Below are positions 8,587-17,740 of a stretch of DNA of 64,000 bases, in pieces (position 1 is the stretch's first letter; every line of letters begins with the position of its first letter). A program made the translations under genes and the position numbers. The DNA comes from Rhizobium acidisoli. GTDB lineage: Bacteria; Pseudomonadota; Alphaproteobacteria; Rhizobiales; Rhizobiaceae. Location of the stretch: NCBI RefSeq assembly GCF_002531755.2, contig NZ_CP034998.1:3223501-3287500 (forward strand). The letters are read 5' to 3'. A model generated the notes under the pieces. It made no database searches and was not told where the DNA came from. It saw nothing but the letters and a program-made list of their open reading frames with translations.

Positions 8587-9802
8587 GACCCTTGTCCTGG
8601 GGTCTGCCCAGAAGTTTATTGACGAAGTCGGGCAGGCCGCGGGCGTGGCCGGTTTCGACATCGACCACCGTGCTCATACCGACACGAAGCGGCGGCTTGC
8701 CCTCAGCATCTTCGATGCTGACGCGCATCGGAATGCGCTGGACGACCTTCACCCAGTTGCCGGTGGTATTCTGCGCCGGCAGCAGCGAGAAGCTGGAGCC
8801 GGAGGCCGGGCTGATGCTCTCGACCTTGCCCTTCCACATCACGCCGGGATAGGTGTCGACATAGATTTCCGCCGTCTGGCCTGATTTGACATAGGTAAGC
8901 TCGGTTTCCTTCGGGCTAGCGGCGATCCACAGGTGATTGGTGGCGACAAGCGAGAAGGCCTGCTGCGAAGCCTGCAGGTAGGAGCCGACCTGCAACGCGT
9001 TGACATTGGTGACGATGCCGTCGAACGGCGCCTTGACGACGCTGTGGTCGAGTTCGCGCTGGGCGTTGTCGACATTCGACTTGGCCTGCAAGTAGAGCGG
9101 GTTCTCCTCGATCGGCTGGTCGGCCGAGCCGCCGAGCTGGGCAAGCGTGGTTGCAGCTTCCGCCTTGGCGACGGTCACCTTCTGCTGCGCCGCTTCGAGA
9201 TTGTGCTTGGCCTCATCATAGGCCGATTGCGTCGCGCTGCCATTGTTGACGAGGTTCTGCTGCCGGTCGAACTGATCCTGGTAATAAGGCAGGTCGGCTT
9301 GCGCCTGCGTGATCTCGGCCAGCGACTGCTGATAGCTGGCCTTCAGGTTCATGATCTGGTTGCGCTGCACGCCGAGCTGCGCCTTGGCGCCATCGAGCGC
9401 GATCTTGAAGGAATCGGCCCTGAGGCTGAAGAGCACCTGCCCTGCCTTGACCGCTTCGTTCTCATGCACGTCGATCTTTTCGACAATGCCCGAGACATCG
9501 GTGGTGAGCCCGACCATATCGGCCTGGAGATAGGCATTGTCGGTCGACATCACCTGACCGCCATTGACGTAATAATAGCCGCCGACGACGAGCGCCACCG
9601 GCAGCAGGGCGAACAGGATCGGCCGCGTAAGACTGCGCCGGCGGCGGACCTTGTTGCCGCCAGGCGCAGCCACGGCGGCAGCCGGCGCTGAATTGGATGG
9701 AGGCGCTTCGGCTACCGTTTCCTGCTGTTTGGCTTGGTCTTCTTCGACAGGTGTCTTGGCATTGGCGTCGGCAACGACGCGGAGGGGGGATTGATCAGCC
9801 AT
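8579..9802 (-). CDS. EmrA-type HlyD-family adaptor of MFS efflux system
   Basis: This 407-residue membrane fusion protein pairs with the EmrB-like transporter. The cytoplasmic N-terminal tail is followed by one membrane helix (PILFALLPVALVVGGYYYV, about residues 62-80), a biotinyl-lipoyl-like domain around STDNAYLQADM, a long coiled-coil hairpin, and the second half with VKAPFDGIVTNV. The start at 9802 overlaps the MarR stop (ATGGCTGA); an ATG four codons upstream is an alternative. Operon order regulator-adaptor-transporter matches emrRAB, so drug- or phenolic-inducible efflux is likely. Confidence 0.92.
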   Translation of the reverse strand: MADQSPLRVVADANAKTPVEEDQAKQQETVAEAPPSNSAPAAAVAAPGGNKVRRRRSLTRPILFALLPVALVVGGYYYVNGGQVMSTDNAYLQADMVGLTTDVSGIVEKIDVHENEAVKAGQVLFSLRADSFKIALDGAKAQLGVQRNQIMNLKASYQQSLAEITQAQADLPYYQDQFDRQQNLVNNGSATQSAYDEAKHNLEAAQQKVTVAKAEAATTLAQLGGSADQPIEENPLYLQAKSNVDNAQRELDHSVVKAPFDGIVTNVNALQVGSYLQASQQAFSLVATNHLWIAASPKETELTYVKSGQTAEIYVDTYPGVMWKGKVESISPASGSSFSLLPAQNTTGNWVKVVQRIPMRVSIEDAEGKPPLRVGMSTVVDVETGHARGLPDFVNKLLGRPQDKGHE

Positions 9803-10259
9803 CGTTCGTCTCATTCTCGTCGACCGGGCTCCGGCATGCCTGAACCAGGTTCGTCTTCATTACGGATAGGATGTGGAAAAGCTGCTCGCGCTGCTCGGCC
9901 GTAATGCTTTGCAACGCTTCCGCACGGGTGGTGTCACCAAGCTCGCGCATTTCGGCGAGCAGCGGGTGCGCCTCGTCGCGCATGTAAAGCAGCCATATCC
10001 GCCGATCGGTCGGGTGCTGGCGGCGCTCGATCAGCCCCCGTTCGGCGAGCTTGTCGAGGATGCGCACCAGTGTGATCGGCTCGACCTCGAGGATTTCGGC
10101 AAGGCCGCCTTGATGGATGCCCTCATTGTTCGAGAGATAGGCCAGCGTCTGCCACTGCGACCGGGTCAGCCCAAGGCATTTCGCTCGTTGCTCGAACCGC
10201 TTGCGCAGCAGCCGTGCGACGTCGTGGAGAAGGAAGCCGAGGGTCGGAGTAGCGCTCAT
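9795..10259 (-). CDS. MarR-family repressor of the emrAB-like operon
   Basis: This 154-residue MarR/EmrR-type winged-helix regulator contains the conserved wHTH with LAEILEVEPITLVRILDKL followed by the wing ERRQHPTDRRIWLLYMRDEA. It is the first gene of the operon and overlaps the next gene, so it should repress its own operon until an aromatic or drug ligand binds. The ATG at 10259 follows AGGT at short spacing; a GTG two codons upstream is possible. A palindrome 22 bases upstream of the start is the obvious operator. Confidence 0.92.
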   Translation of the reverse strand: MSATPTLGFLLHDVARLLRKRFEQRAKCLGLTRSQWQTLAYLSNNEGIHQGGLAEILEVEPITLVRILDKLAERGLIERRQHPTDRRIWLLYMRDEAHPLLAEMRELGDTTRAEALQSITAEQREQLFHILSVMKTNLVQACRSPVDENETNDG

Positions 10260-10280
10260 GAACACCTGCGATCATTAATT

Positions 10281-10296
10281 TATAAGCATACTTATA
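10281..10296. promoter_or_regulatory. MarR operator candidate
   Basis: TATAAG-CATA-CTTATA, perfect 6-bp arms, lies 22 bases upstream of the marR start in an AT-rich patch unlike the surrounding GC-rich DNA. Size and symmetry match MarR-family operators, and the position overlaps the expected promoter. Confidence 0.6.
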
Positions 10297-10503
10297 ATAT
10301 CGGTAGATATATTGAGCATGCCGAGCGCGCAAGAGCACGGTCGCAGGATTTTGCAGGTGCAGCCAAAATGCCGCAGCGACGACCGGGAGGCGCGCAATCC
10401 GCCTCTCTTGCCGGAGCAGGACTTCCGTCCAGTGGCCGCAACCCGGCTTCGGCCCTAGTTTCGGGCAGAGATCGCCTCCGCCGGAGGTGCGCAGGAGGGC
10501 TCG

Positions 10504-12048
10504 ATGGCGTTTTTCGAAAGCATGCTGACGCTGTTGCTGGTGGCGATCGTCTTCCTGCAATTCTCCAGGAAATTCCGCATTCCTTATCCGACCATGCTGG
10601 CGATCGCCGGCATCATCGTCGCCGCCGTGCCCTGGGCGCCCGAGGTCGCGATCGATCCTCAGCTGGCACTGGCACTGCTGATTGCGCCGGTGCTTTTCGA
10701 CGCCGCCTATGATCTGCCGCCGCGGACGCTGCGACGCAACTGGCTGCCGCTCTTCTCGCTCGCCGCCATCGCCGTGGTCCTGACAACCGCAGCCGTTGCC
10801 ACCGTCGGCGTGACGATGGCCGGCCTGCCGCTCGCCGCAGCCGTCGCACTCGGCGCCATTGTCGCGCCGCCGGATGCTGCGGCAGCGACCGCCATGCTCG
10901 ACCGCTTCGACCTGCCGCGCCAGACCTATGTGATCCTGAAAGGCGAAAGCCTTCTCAACGATGCCGTGGCGCTACTGATCTTCAGCGCCGCGGTGGCGGC
11001 CGCCGCAAGCCCCGCCTTCTTTACCGGCGCCCTGGCGGAGCTGGCGCTGGCGGTGCCGGGCGGCCTCATCCTCGGCTATCTCCTCGGCCGTCTCTACATG
11101 GTGGTCGGGTTGAAGCTCGCCGGCACGCTCGGCGGCACCCTGCTCGAATTCGTCGCCACCTTCGGCACCTGGATCATCGCCGAGCGGCTGCACCTTTCGG
11201 CGATCCTCGCCATCGTCGTCTATGCGATGGTGATCGCCCGCTACATGCCCGAGCGGCAGACGGCCCGCCACCGCATTCATTCCTATTCGGTCTGGGAAGC
11301 CGCGGTCTTCCTGCTCAACGTGCTCGCCTTCCTGCTGATGGGCCTGCAAGTCCGCCAGATCGTCCTCGACCTCGATCCCGGCCGGCTGAATTACGCAATC
11401 ACCCTGGCCGCCGCGGTCTTCGTCACTGTCATCGGCGTGCGCCTGGCCTGGGTGCTCCTCTATAACCGCGTGATCACCTTCCTCGCCGAGCGCGGCTACA
11501 CCAGACAGGCCGTTCCCACCTTCGCGACCAGCCTGCTTGCCGGCTGGTGCGGCATGCGCGGCCTCGTGACGCTGGCGACCGCGCTGGCGCTGCCGATCGA
11601 CTTCCCCGATCGCGACATCATTCTCCTGAGTGCGCTGGCCGTCGTTCTCGGCACTCTCATCGTCCAGGGCCTGACGCTCGGGCCGCTGATCCGCGTCCTG
11701 AAATTCGAGCCGGACACCTCGCTCGACCGCAACCTCACCAGAGCCCGGGTCGCGTTGATCGATGCGGCGCTGGCCGAACTTGCCGACGGCGAGGATAAAT
11801 CCACCCGCATCCTGCGCGACGTCTACACCTCCGAGCGCGAGATCACCGCCGACGGGAAACATCCACGCGAAGTCAGCAGCCTTGATAAGCAGCGCCGCAG
11901 CGTCATTGCCGCCAAACGCCGCAAACTGGCAGCGATGCGCCGCGCCGACGAGATCGACGACGATGTCTTCCATATGCTGGAACAGGAGCTCGACTGGGCC
12001 GAACTCGCCGTCTTGCCGCCCGGCCGCGACGAGATCGTCGAGAGCTGA
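10504..12048 (+). CDS. CPA1-family Na+/H+ antiporter (NhaP/NhaK type)
   Basis: This 514-residue cation:proton antiporter of the inner membrane has about 12 hydrophobic helices in the first 400 residues, including the CPA1 signatures APPDAAAATAML and KGESLLNDAVALLIF, where the ESLLND acidic pair takes part in ion exchange. A cytoplasmic C-terminal tail of about 110 charged residues (from TLGPLIRVLKFEP onward) resembles the regulatory tails of NhaK/NhaP2 proteins. It stands alone between the marR promoter and the next RND operon; a GGAGG-like sequence precedes the ATG. It probably helps pH and sodium homeostasis. Confidence 0.92.
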   Translation: MAFFESMLTLLLVAIVFLQFSRKFRIPYPTMLAIAGIIVAAVPWAPEVAIDPQLALALLIAPVLFDAAYDLPPRTLRRNWLPLFSLAAIAVVLTTAAVATVGVTMAGLPLAAAVALGAIVAPPDAAAATAMLDRFDLPRQTYVILKGESLLNDAVALLIFSAAVAAAASPAFFTGALAELALAVPGGLILGYLLGRLYMVVGLKLAGTLGGTLLEFVATFGTWIIAERLHLSAILAIVVYAMVIARYMPERQTARHRIHSYSVWEAAVFLLNVLAFLLMGLQVRQIVLDLDPGRLNYAITLAAAVFVTVIGVRLAWVLLYNRVITFLAERGYTRQAVPTFATSLLAGWCGMRGLVTLATALALPIDFPDRDIILLSALAVVLGTLIVQGLTLGPLIRVLKFEPDTSLDRNLTRARVALIDAALAELADGEDKSTRILRDVYTSEREITADGKHPREVSSLDKQRRSVIAAKRRKLAAMRRADEIDDDVFHMLEQELDWAELAVLPPGRDEIVES

Positions 12049-12308
12049 CGCCATCCATGAAGTTTTGATGGATTTCGCAACCCCAGCCAATTGGCATTTG
12101 CTATTTTTCGCCGCTGCCGTTTATATCCGGTTCTACAAGTTACGATTTTTCCGATGTGCATTGCGTTCCGGCCTTCCCTCCTATGGATTGAACGCCGGGG
12201 GAAATCGCGGGGGCCACGCCTTCGTTCAAAGCAGCAAAACATGAAATAGCATCACCTTATCTTAGGTTCGGCGGCAGTCTATCGGCCGTCGCGATTGGAG
12301 GGACCGGT

Positions 12309-13487
12309 ATGACTTACGTGCTTCGACGGATATTGATGCTCGGTTGCATCACCACGTTCATGCCCCTGGCCGCCCTGGCGCAGGGCGCACCGTCTGCCCC
12401 TCCTCCCGTCACCGTCGCCAAGCCGGTCGTTCGCGATGTCGTCGACAGCGACGAGTTCATCGGCCGCTTCGAGCCGGTCGACGAAGTCTCGGTTCGCTCG
12501 CGCGTCGGTGGGTACCTGCAGGAAATCCATTTCCAGGACGGCGCATTGGTCAAGCAGGGTGACCTGCTGTTCGTCATCGACCAGAGGCCGTTCGTAACCG
12601 CGCTCAGCCAGGCAAAGGCGACGCTCGAAGCGTCGCAATCCGCTCTGGTCTTTGCCGATGCGCAGTTCAAACGCGCACAATCGCTCACCGCGAGCGGCAG
12701 CCAGGCGGCGCAGACGCTGGACGATCGCCGCCGCGAGTTCGATTCGGCCGAGGCCAATGTCCGCGGCGCGCAGGCAGCCGCCGATCGCGCTTCTCTCGAC
12801 ATGGAATATACCGAGATCAAAGCGCCGCTCAGCGGCCGCATCGACCGCCGGCTGATCTCGGCCGGCAATCTGGTGCAGACCGACCAGACCGTGCTGACCA
12901 CCATCGTCTCGCTCGACCCGATCGATTTCTATTTCGACGTCGATGAGCGCCGCCTGCTGAATTTCGCCGACACGGCGCGCAAAATGGGTAAGGAACTTCA
13001 GCAGGGCGGCGGCGGATTGGATGTATCCGTCACCATCTCGGATCCTTCTGCCAAGCCATTCAAGGGGAAACTCGACTTCGCCGAGAACCGGGTCGACAAT
13101 CAGAGCGGCACCATTCGTCTGCGCGCCCGCTTCCCCAACCCCGATCTCGTCCTTCAGCCCGGCCTCTTCGGCCGCATTCAGGTCGAAGCCTCCAACACCT
13201 ACCAGGCTATTCTCGTCCCGGACGAGGCAATCGGCTCGGACCAGAATGAACGCGTCGTCTATGTGGTTGACGCGCAAGGAAAAGTTTCGACCAAGCCCGT
13301 GAGGCCCGGCCCGCGGCTCTATGGCTATCGTGTGATCCGCGAGGGCCTCGACGGCACCGAGACGATCATCGTCAACGGCCTGATGCGCGCCCGCCCGGGA
13401 TCGACGATCACGCCGCAGATGACCGAACTGCCGCGGGAACGCCAGGACACCCCGCCCGAGGCCGCCAATGCGGAGAGCGGACAATGA
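12309..13487 (+). CDS. RND efflux periplasmic adaptor, second system
   Basis: This 392-residue AcrA/MexA-type adaptor has a cleavable signal peptide (about residues 1-24, ending PLAALAQ), lipoyl half one with VRSRVGGYLQEIHF, a coiled-coil hairpin built from alternating Ala/Gln/Arg helices, lipoyl half two with YTEIKAPLSGRID, then barrel domains. A strong ribosome site (GGAGGGACC) precedes the ATG. The gene overlaps the permease start by 4 bases (ATGA), so the two are translationally coupled. There is no adjacent regulator; the 260-base upstream gap should hold the promoter but shows no clear operator. Confidence 0.93.
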   Translation: MTYVLRRILMLGCITTFMPLAALAQGAPSAPPPVTVAKPVVRDVVDSDEFIGRFEPVDEVSVRSRVGGYLQEIHFQDGALVKQGDLLFVIDQRPFVTALSQAKATLEASQSALVFADAQFKRAQSLTASGSQAAQTLDDRRREFDSAEANVRGAQAAADRASLDMEYTEIKAPLSGRIDRRLISAGNLVQTDQTVLTTIVSLDPIDFYFDVDERRLLNFADTARKMGKELQQGGGGLDVSVTISDPSAKPFKGKLDFAENRVDNQSGTIRLRARFPNPDLVLQPGLFGRIQVEASNTYQAILVPDEAIGSDQNERVVYVVDAQGKVSTKPVRPGPRLYGYRVIREGLDGTETIIVNGLMRARPGSTITPQMTELPRERQDTPPEAANAESGQ

Positions 13488-16400
13488 GATTCGCGCACTT
13501 CTTCGTCGACCGGCCGATCTTTGCGGCCGTCATCTCGATTCTCTTTCTCGTCGTCGGCGGCATCGCCTATACACAGTTGCCGGTCTCCCAATATCCGGAG
13601 ATCGCGCCGCCGACCATCGTCGTGCGCACCTCCTATCCGGGCGCCGATCCGCAGACGATCGCCGATACCGTTTCGACCCCGCTCGAACAGCAGATCAACG
13701 GCGTCGAAGACATGCTTTACATGTCGTCCTATTCCAGCGCCGACGGCGCCATGTCGCTGACCATCACCTTCAAGCTCGGCACCGATCTCGACAAGGTGCA
13801 GGTGCTTGTCCAGAACCGTGTTTCGATCGCGCTGCCCCGCCTTCCGGAAGAGGTCCAGCGGCTCGGCGTGACCACCGACAAGAGTTCGCCCGACCTGATG
13901 ATGGTGGTGCATCTTCTGTCGCCGTCGCACCGCTACGACCAGCTTTACGTCTCGAACTACGCCCGCAACCGCATCCGCGACGTTCTCGTCCGTCTTGACG
14001 GCGTCGGCGATGTGCAGATCTTCGGCGAGCGCCAGTATTCGATGCGCATCTGGCTCGATCCGGAAAAGCTCTCGGCCTACGGCATGACCTCGGACGACGT
14101 CGTCTCCGCCTTGAGAGACCAGAACGTCCAGGTCTCCGGCGGCAAGATCGGCGCGCCGCCCGTCACCGGCAAGAACGCCTTCGAATATACGGTGCGAACG
14201 GACGGACGCTTCTCCGATGTGCGCGAGTTCCGCTACGTCATCGTCAAATCGACGGGCGCCGGCCGGCTCGTGCAGTTACAGGATGTCGCCCGTATCGAAC
14301 TCGGCGCCCAGGACTACGTCACCAACAGCTACCTCAACAATGACCCGGCGGTCGCCCTTGGCATTTTCGCCCGGCCGGGAACCAATGCCCTCGATACGGC
14401 CCATCAGGTCCAGACATTGATGAAGGATATCTCCCAGAATTTCCCCGAGGGCCTGGAATATCGCATCGTCTACGACACGACCGAATTCATCTCGGATTCG
14501 ATCAGCGAGGTCTATAGAACCATCGCCGAGGCCGCCATCCTGGTGGCGATCGTCGTTCTCGTCTTTCTGCAATCCTGGCGAACCGCGATCATACCGATCG
14601 TCGCCATTCCGGTCTCGCTGATCGGCACCTTCGCCATCCTGCTGGCGTTCGGCTTCTCGCTCAACATGCTCACTCTGTTCGGCTTGGTGCTGGCGATCGG
14701 TATCGTCGTCGACGATGCGATCGTGGTGGTGGAAAACGTCGAGCGCAATCTGGCCCGCGGCATGACGCCGAAGCAAGCTTCCCATGTGACGATGGACGAA
14801 GTCGGAACCGCAGTCGTCGCCATCTCGCTGGTGCTGATCGCCGTGTTCGTGCCGACAGCCTTCATCCCCGGCATATCGGGCCAGTTCTACAGGCAGTTCG
14901 CCGTGACGATCTCGGTCACCACCGCGATATCGGCTTTGAATTCGCTGACACTGTCGCCCGCCCTCGCCGGCATATTGCTGAAAACCCACGACCACGAAAC
15001 CAGGCGCGCGAATATCGCCACACGGTTTGGAAGAGGTCTCGCGGACGGTTTCAATCGCGGCTTCGACAGGATGAGCTCCGGCTATTCATGGATCGTCCGG
15101 CATCTGGTCCGCAGCTGGGTCGGATTGACGGCCGCGATGATCGCCTTCGTCTGCCTGCTCGGAGCAACCTGGTACATGGGCACGCGCGTTCCCGCGGGCT
15201 TCATCCCGACCATGGATCAGGGTTACGCGATCGTCGTCATACAGCTTCCCGACGGCGCCTCGCTGGCGCGTACCGACGCCGTCGTCAAACAGGTGGGCGA
15301 TATCGCCCGGACCGTGCCGGGTGTCGGCAACGCCGTGCAATTTGCCGGCTTCAGCGGGGCGACGTTCACCAATGCCTCGAATGCGGGCGTCGTCTTCGTG
15401 CCGTTCAAATCCTTTGCCGAACGTGAGGAAGGCGGAGAGACCGCCAACAAGATCATCGGCGAGCTTTACGGCAAGTTGCAAAGCATCCAGGAAGCCTTCA
15501 TCATCGCCATCCCGCCGCCATCCGTGCGTGGCGTCGGCAATTCCGGCGGCTTCAAGATGCAGATTTCCGATCTTGAAAACGCCGACATGACGCGCGTGCT
15601 CGGCCTCGCCCGCCAGATGATGGGTGCGGCGGCCACTACCGAGGGGCTGACCGGCGTCTTTACGACATTCTCCGATGCAAGCCCGCAATACTTCCTGGCG
15701 ATCGACCGTGACAAGGCACGCTTCCTGAATGTGCCGATCCCCAACATCTTCAACGCGCTGTCCATCAATCTGGGCGTCGCCTACGTCAATGATTTCAATG
15801 CGTTCGGCCGCGTCTACCAGGTTCGCGCGCAGGCCGACCGGCAATATCGCATGGACAGGGAAGACATCCTCGCCCTGAAGGTTCGATCGGCGACCGGCGC
15901 GCTGGTTCCCCTTGGAACGTTGATGGATATCCAGGATGCCAGCGGCCCGGCACTTGTCCAACGCTACAATATGTACGTCTCGGTGCCGCTTCAGGGCAAT
16001 CCGACACCGGGCACGTCGACGGGCGATGCTATAGCGAAAATGGAAGCGCTGGCAGCGAAGATCCTGCCGCAAGGGACAACCTTCGAATGGACGGAACTCG
16101 CCTATCAGGAAACCCATACCGGCAACACCGCCGTCTACATCTTCGCCCTCTCAGTCGTCTTCGTCTTCCTGGCGCTGGCGGCACAATATGAAAGCTGGGT
16201 TCTGCCGCTCGCGATCATCCTCATCGTGCCGCTTGCGGTGCTCGCGGCACTGATCGGGGTCTCGCTGAGGGGAATGGACAATAACGTCCTGACGCAGATC
16301 GGCCTGATCGTGCTGATCGGTCTTGCGGCCAAGAACGCCATTCTGATCGTCGAGTTTGCCAGGCAGGCGGAAGACGAGGGCAAGTCGCCGGTGGAAGCGG

Positions 16401-16669
16401 CCATCGAGGCCAGCCATCTTCGCCTGCGCCCGATCCTGATGACGGCATTCGCCTTCATCTTCGGCGTTCTGCCGCTTGCCATCGCCACCGGCCCCGGCGC
16501 CGAAATGCGTCAGTCGCTCGGCACCGCCGTCTTCTCGGGCATGCTTGGCGTGACGATCTTCGGCCTGTTCCTGACGCCGGTCTTCTACGTCGTGCTGCGC
16601 GGCTGGCGCCGCAAGCAGCCGGCGGAAAAGACGGTGGAAGCCGTCCCGCTTGAAAGCGAAACGGTCTGA
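13484..16669 (+). CDS. RND multidrug efflux permease (HAE1 family), complete
   Basis: This 1,061-residue trimeric inner-membrane proton antiporter that extrudes hydrophobic drugs starts MRFAHFFVDRPIFAA and shows both halves of the duplicated RND architecture: TM1, porter loop with LEQQINGVEDML, TMs 2-6 including TM4 with the proton-relay Asp pair (GIVVDDAIVVVENVER), a second large loop beginning at YMGTRVPAGFIP, and TMs 8-12 with the essential lysine in GLAAKNAILIVEFARQ. All expected relay residues are present, so it should be active. It is coupled to the adaptor upstream; no outer-membrane partner is encoded nearby. Confidence 0.95.
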   Translation: MRFAHFFVDRPIFAAVISILFLVVGGIAYTQLPVSQYPEIAPPTIVVRTSYPGADPQTIADTVSTPLEQQINGVEDMLYMSSYSSADGAMSLTITFKLGTDLDKVQVLVQNRVSIALPRLPEEVQRLGVTTDKSSPDLMMVVHLLSPSHRYDQLYVSNYARNRIRDVLVRLDGVGDVQIFGERQYSMRIWLDPEKLSAYGMTSDDVVSALRDQNVQVSGGKIGAPPVTGKNAFEYTVRTDGRFSDVREFRYVIVKSTGAGRLVQLQDVARIELGAQDYVTNSYLNNDPAVALGIFARPGTNALDTAHQVQTLMKDISQNFPEGLEYRIVYDTTEFISDSISEVYRTIAEAAILVAIVVLVFLQSWRTAIIPIVAIPVSLIGTFAILLAFGFSLNMLTLFGLVLAIGIVVDDAIVVVENVERNLARGMTPKQASHVTMDEVGTAVVAISLVLIAVFVPTAFIPGISGQFYRQFAVTISVTTAISALNSLTLSPALAGILLKTHDHETRRANIATRFGRGLADGFNRGFDRMSSGYSWIVRHLVRSWVGLTAAMIAFVCLLGATWYMGTRVPAGFIPTMDQGYAIVVIQLPDGASLARTDAVVKQVGDIARTVPGVGNAVQFAGFSGATFTNASNAGVVFVPFKSFAEREEGGETANKIIGELYGKLQSIQEAFIIAIPPPSVRGVGNSGGFKMQISDLENADMTRVLGLARQMMGAAATTEGLTGVFTTFSDASPQYFLAIDRDKARFLNVPIPNIFNALSINLGVAYVNDFNAFGRVYQVRAQADRQYRMDREDILALKVRSATGALVPLGTLMDIQDASGPALVQRYNMYVSVPLQGNPTPGTSTGDAIAKMEALAAKILPQGTTFEWTELAYQETHTGNTAVYIFALSVVFVFLALAAQYESWVLPLAIILIVPLAVLAALIGVSLRGMDNNVLTQIGLIVLIGLAAKNAILIVEFARQAEDEGKSPVEAAIEASHLRLRPILMTAFAFIFGVLPLAIATGPGAEMRQSLGTAVFSGMLGVTIFGLFLTPVFYVVLRGWRRKQPAEKTVEAVPLESETV

Positions 16670-16701
16670 TCCGCTCCGGCGGGCGGCCGAGAAGGCGGAA
16701 G

Positions 16702-17481
16702 TCAGGTGGAAAACAGATGCACCTGACCCTGCCACAGGCGGGCGACGGTCAGCTTGCCGCTGCGATAGGCGCGCGTATCGAGATTGAGCCGTCTCGGCCG
16801 TATGTCGGGCTCGTCGTTCGGCGTGTGACCGTGAACGACGAGCTTCGGCAACGGCACCCGGCTTTCGAGAAACCGCTGACGGATCATGACCAGATCCTCG
16901 TCCGTCTGCTCGTCGAGCGGCAGCTTCGGATTGATGCCGGCATGCACGAAAATCACGTTTGGAGTCTCCAGCATCACAGGCATCGCCCGCATGAAATCGA
17001 TATGCGTGCGCGGCAGCGACTGGCGCAGGAACGAATCGAGCTTTGCGCCTGAAGGAAAGACCAGCGGCAGATGCTCCGGATCGAGGCCATAGGATTTCAG
17101 CGACTCCGCCGAACCCATCCGCATCCACTCGTCATAGGAAATCCAGCCGTCGATATAGTCGAGCATGGCGATTTCATGATTGCCGGCAAGGCAGATACGG
17201 TCGAAATCGTCCGGCGGCGGCGCCATGAGATGGGTGATGACCTGAGCCGATGCCGGTCCACGGTCGATATAGTCGCCAAGCGTCACAATCAGTTTACGCC
17301 CCGGCAGCCGCGCGGCATCGCGCAGGATCGCCGCCTCGGCTTTCGCAAGCAGATCGAACCGCCCATGAATGTCGCCGATCGCATAGGTTGGGATCGCGGC
17401 AATATCCAGCGTCAGACGTGGTCTCGACTGGCGTGCCATTTTCGAAACCTCGCCGTTGCGAGCAAGAGTATCGCTCATCAT
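16702..17481 (-). CDS. Calcineurin-like metallophosphoesterase (Ser/Thr protein phosphatase type)
   Basis: This 259-residue cytosolic phosphatase carries every motif of the binuclear-metal PPP-like family: GDIHGRFDLL, GDYIDRGP, GNHE, a histidine in VFVHAGIN and VVHGHTP. It resembles bacterial diadenosine-tetraphosphatase/PrpA-like enzymes; the actual substrate is not evident. Adjacent ATG codons at 17481 and 17478 are both possible starts, with 17481 preceded by GAG. It converges on the RND operon and is divergent from the flavoprotein gene; no operon partner. Confidence 0.9.
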   Translation of the reverse strand: MMSDTLARNGEVSKMARQSRPRLTLDIAAIPTYAIGDIHGRFDLLAKAEAAILRDAARLPGRKLIVTLGDYIDRGPASAQVITHLMAPPPDDFDRICLAGNHEIAMLDYIDGWISYDEWMRMGSAESLKSYGLDPEHLPLVFPSGAKLDSFLRQSLPRTHIDFMRAMPVMLETPNVIFVHAGINPKLPLDEQTDEDLVMIRQRFLESRVPLPKLVVHGHTPNDEPDIRPRRLNLDTRAYRSGKLTVARLWQGQVHLFST

Positions 17482-17740
17482 GTTTCTCAATCAAGGAAGC
17501 CCCACTTGCCGGTAAGTAGAGGCGAAAACAAGGCAATCAAGCTGGTAAGAAAATTCAAAGCCTTGGAGTTTTGTAGAAAAACCGGCCTTATCATTCGAGG
17601 GCCGATCCCTCACTCCTGTATCCCTGCCATCGGCCCGACGATTGGAGCGATTTTCGGAAGGCACGAGGCGCCGAATGAGCCTGTTGCAGCGTTCTTCGCC
17701 CATCCGAAAAGACGCAGAGCGCCGTAGGAAAGAGTGACTG

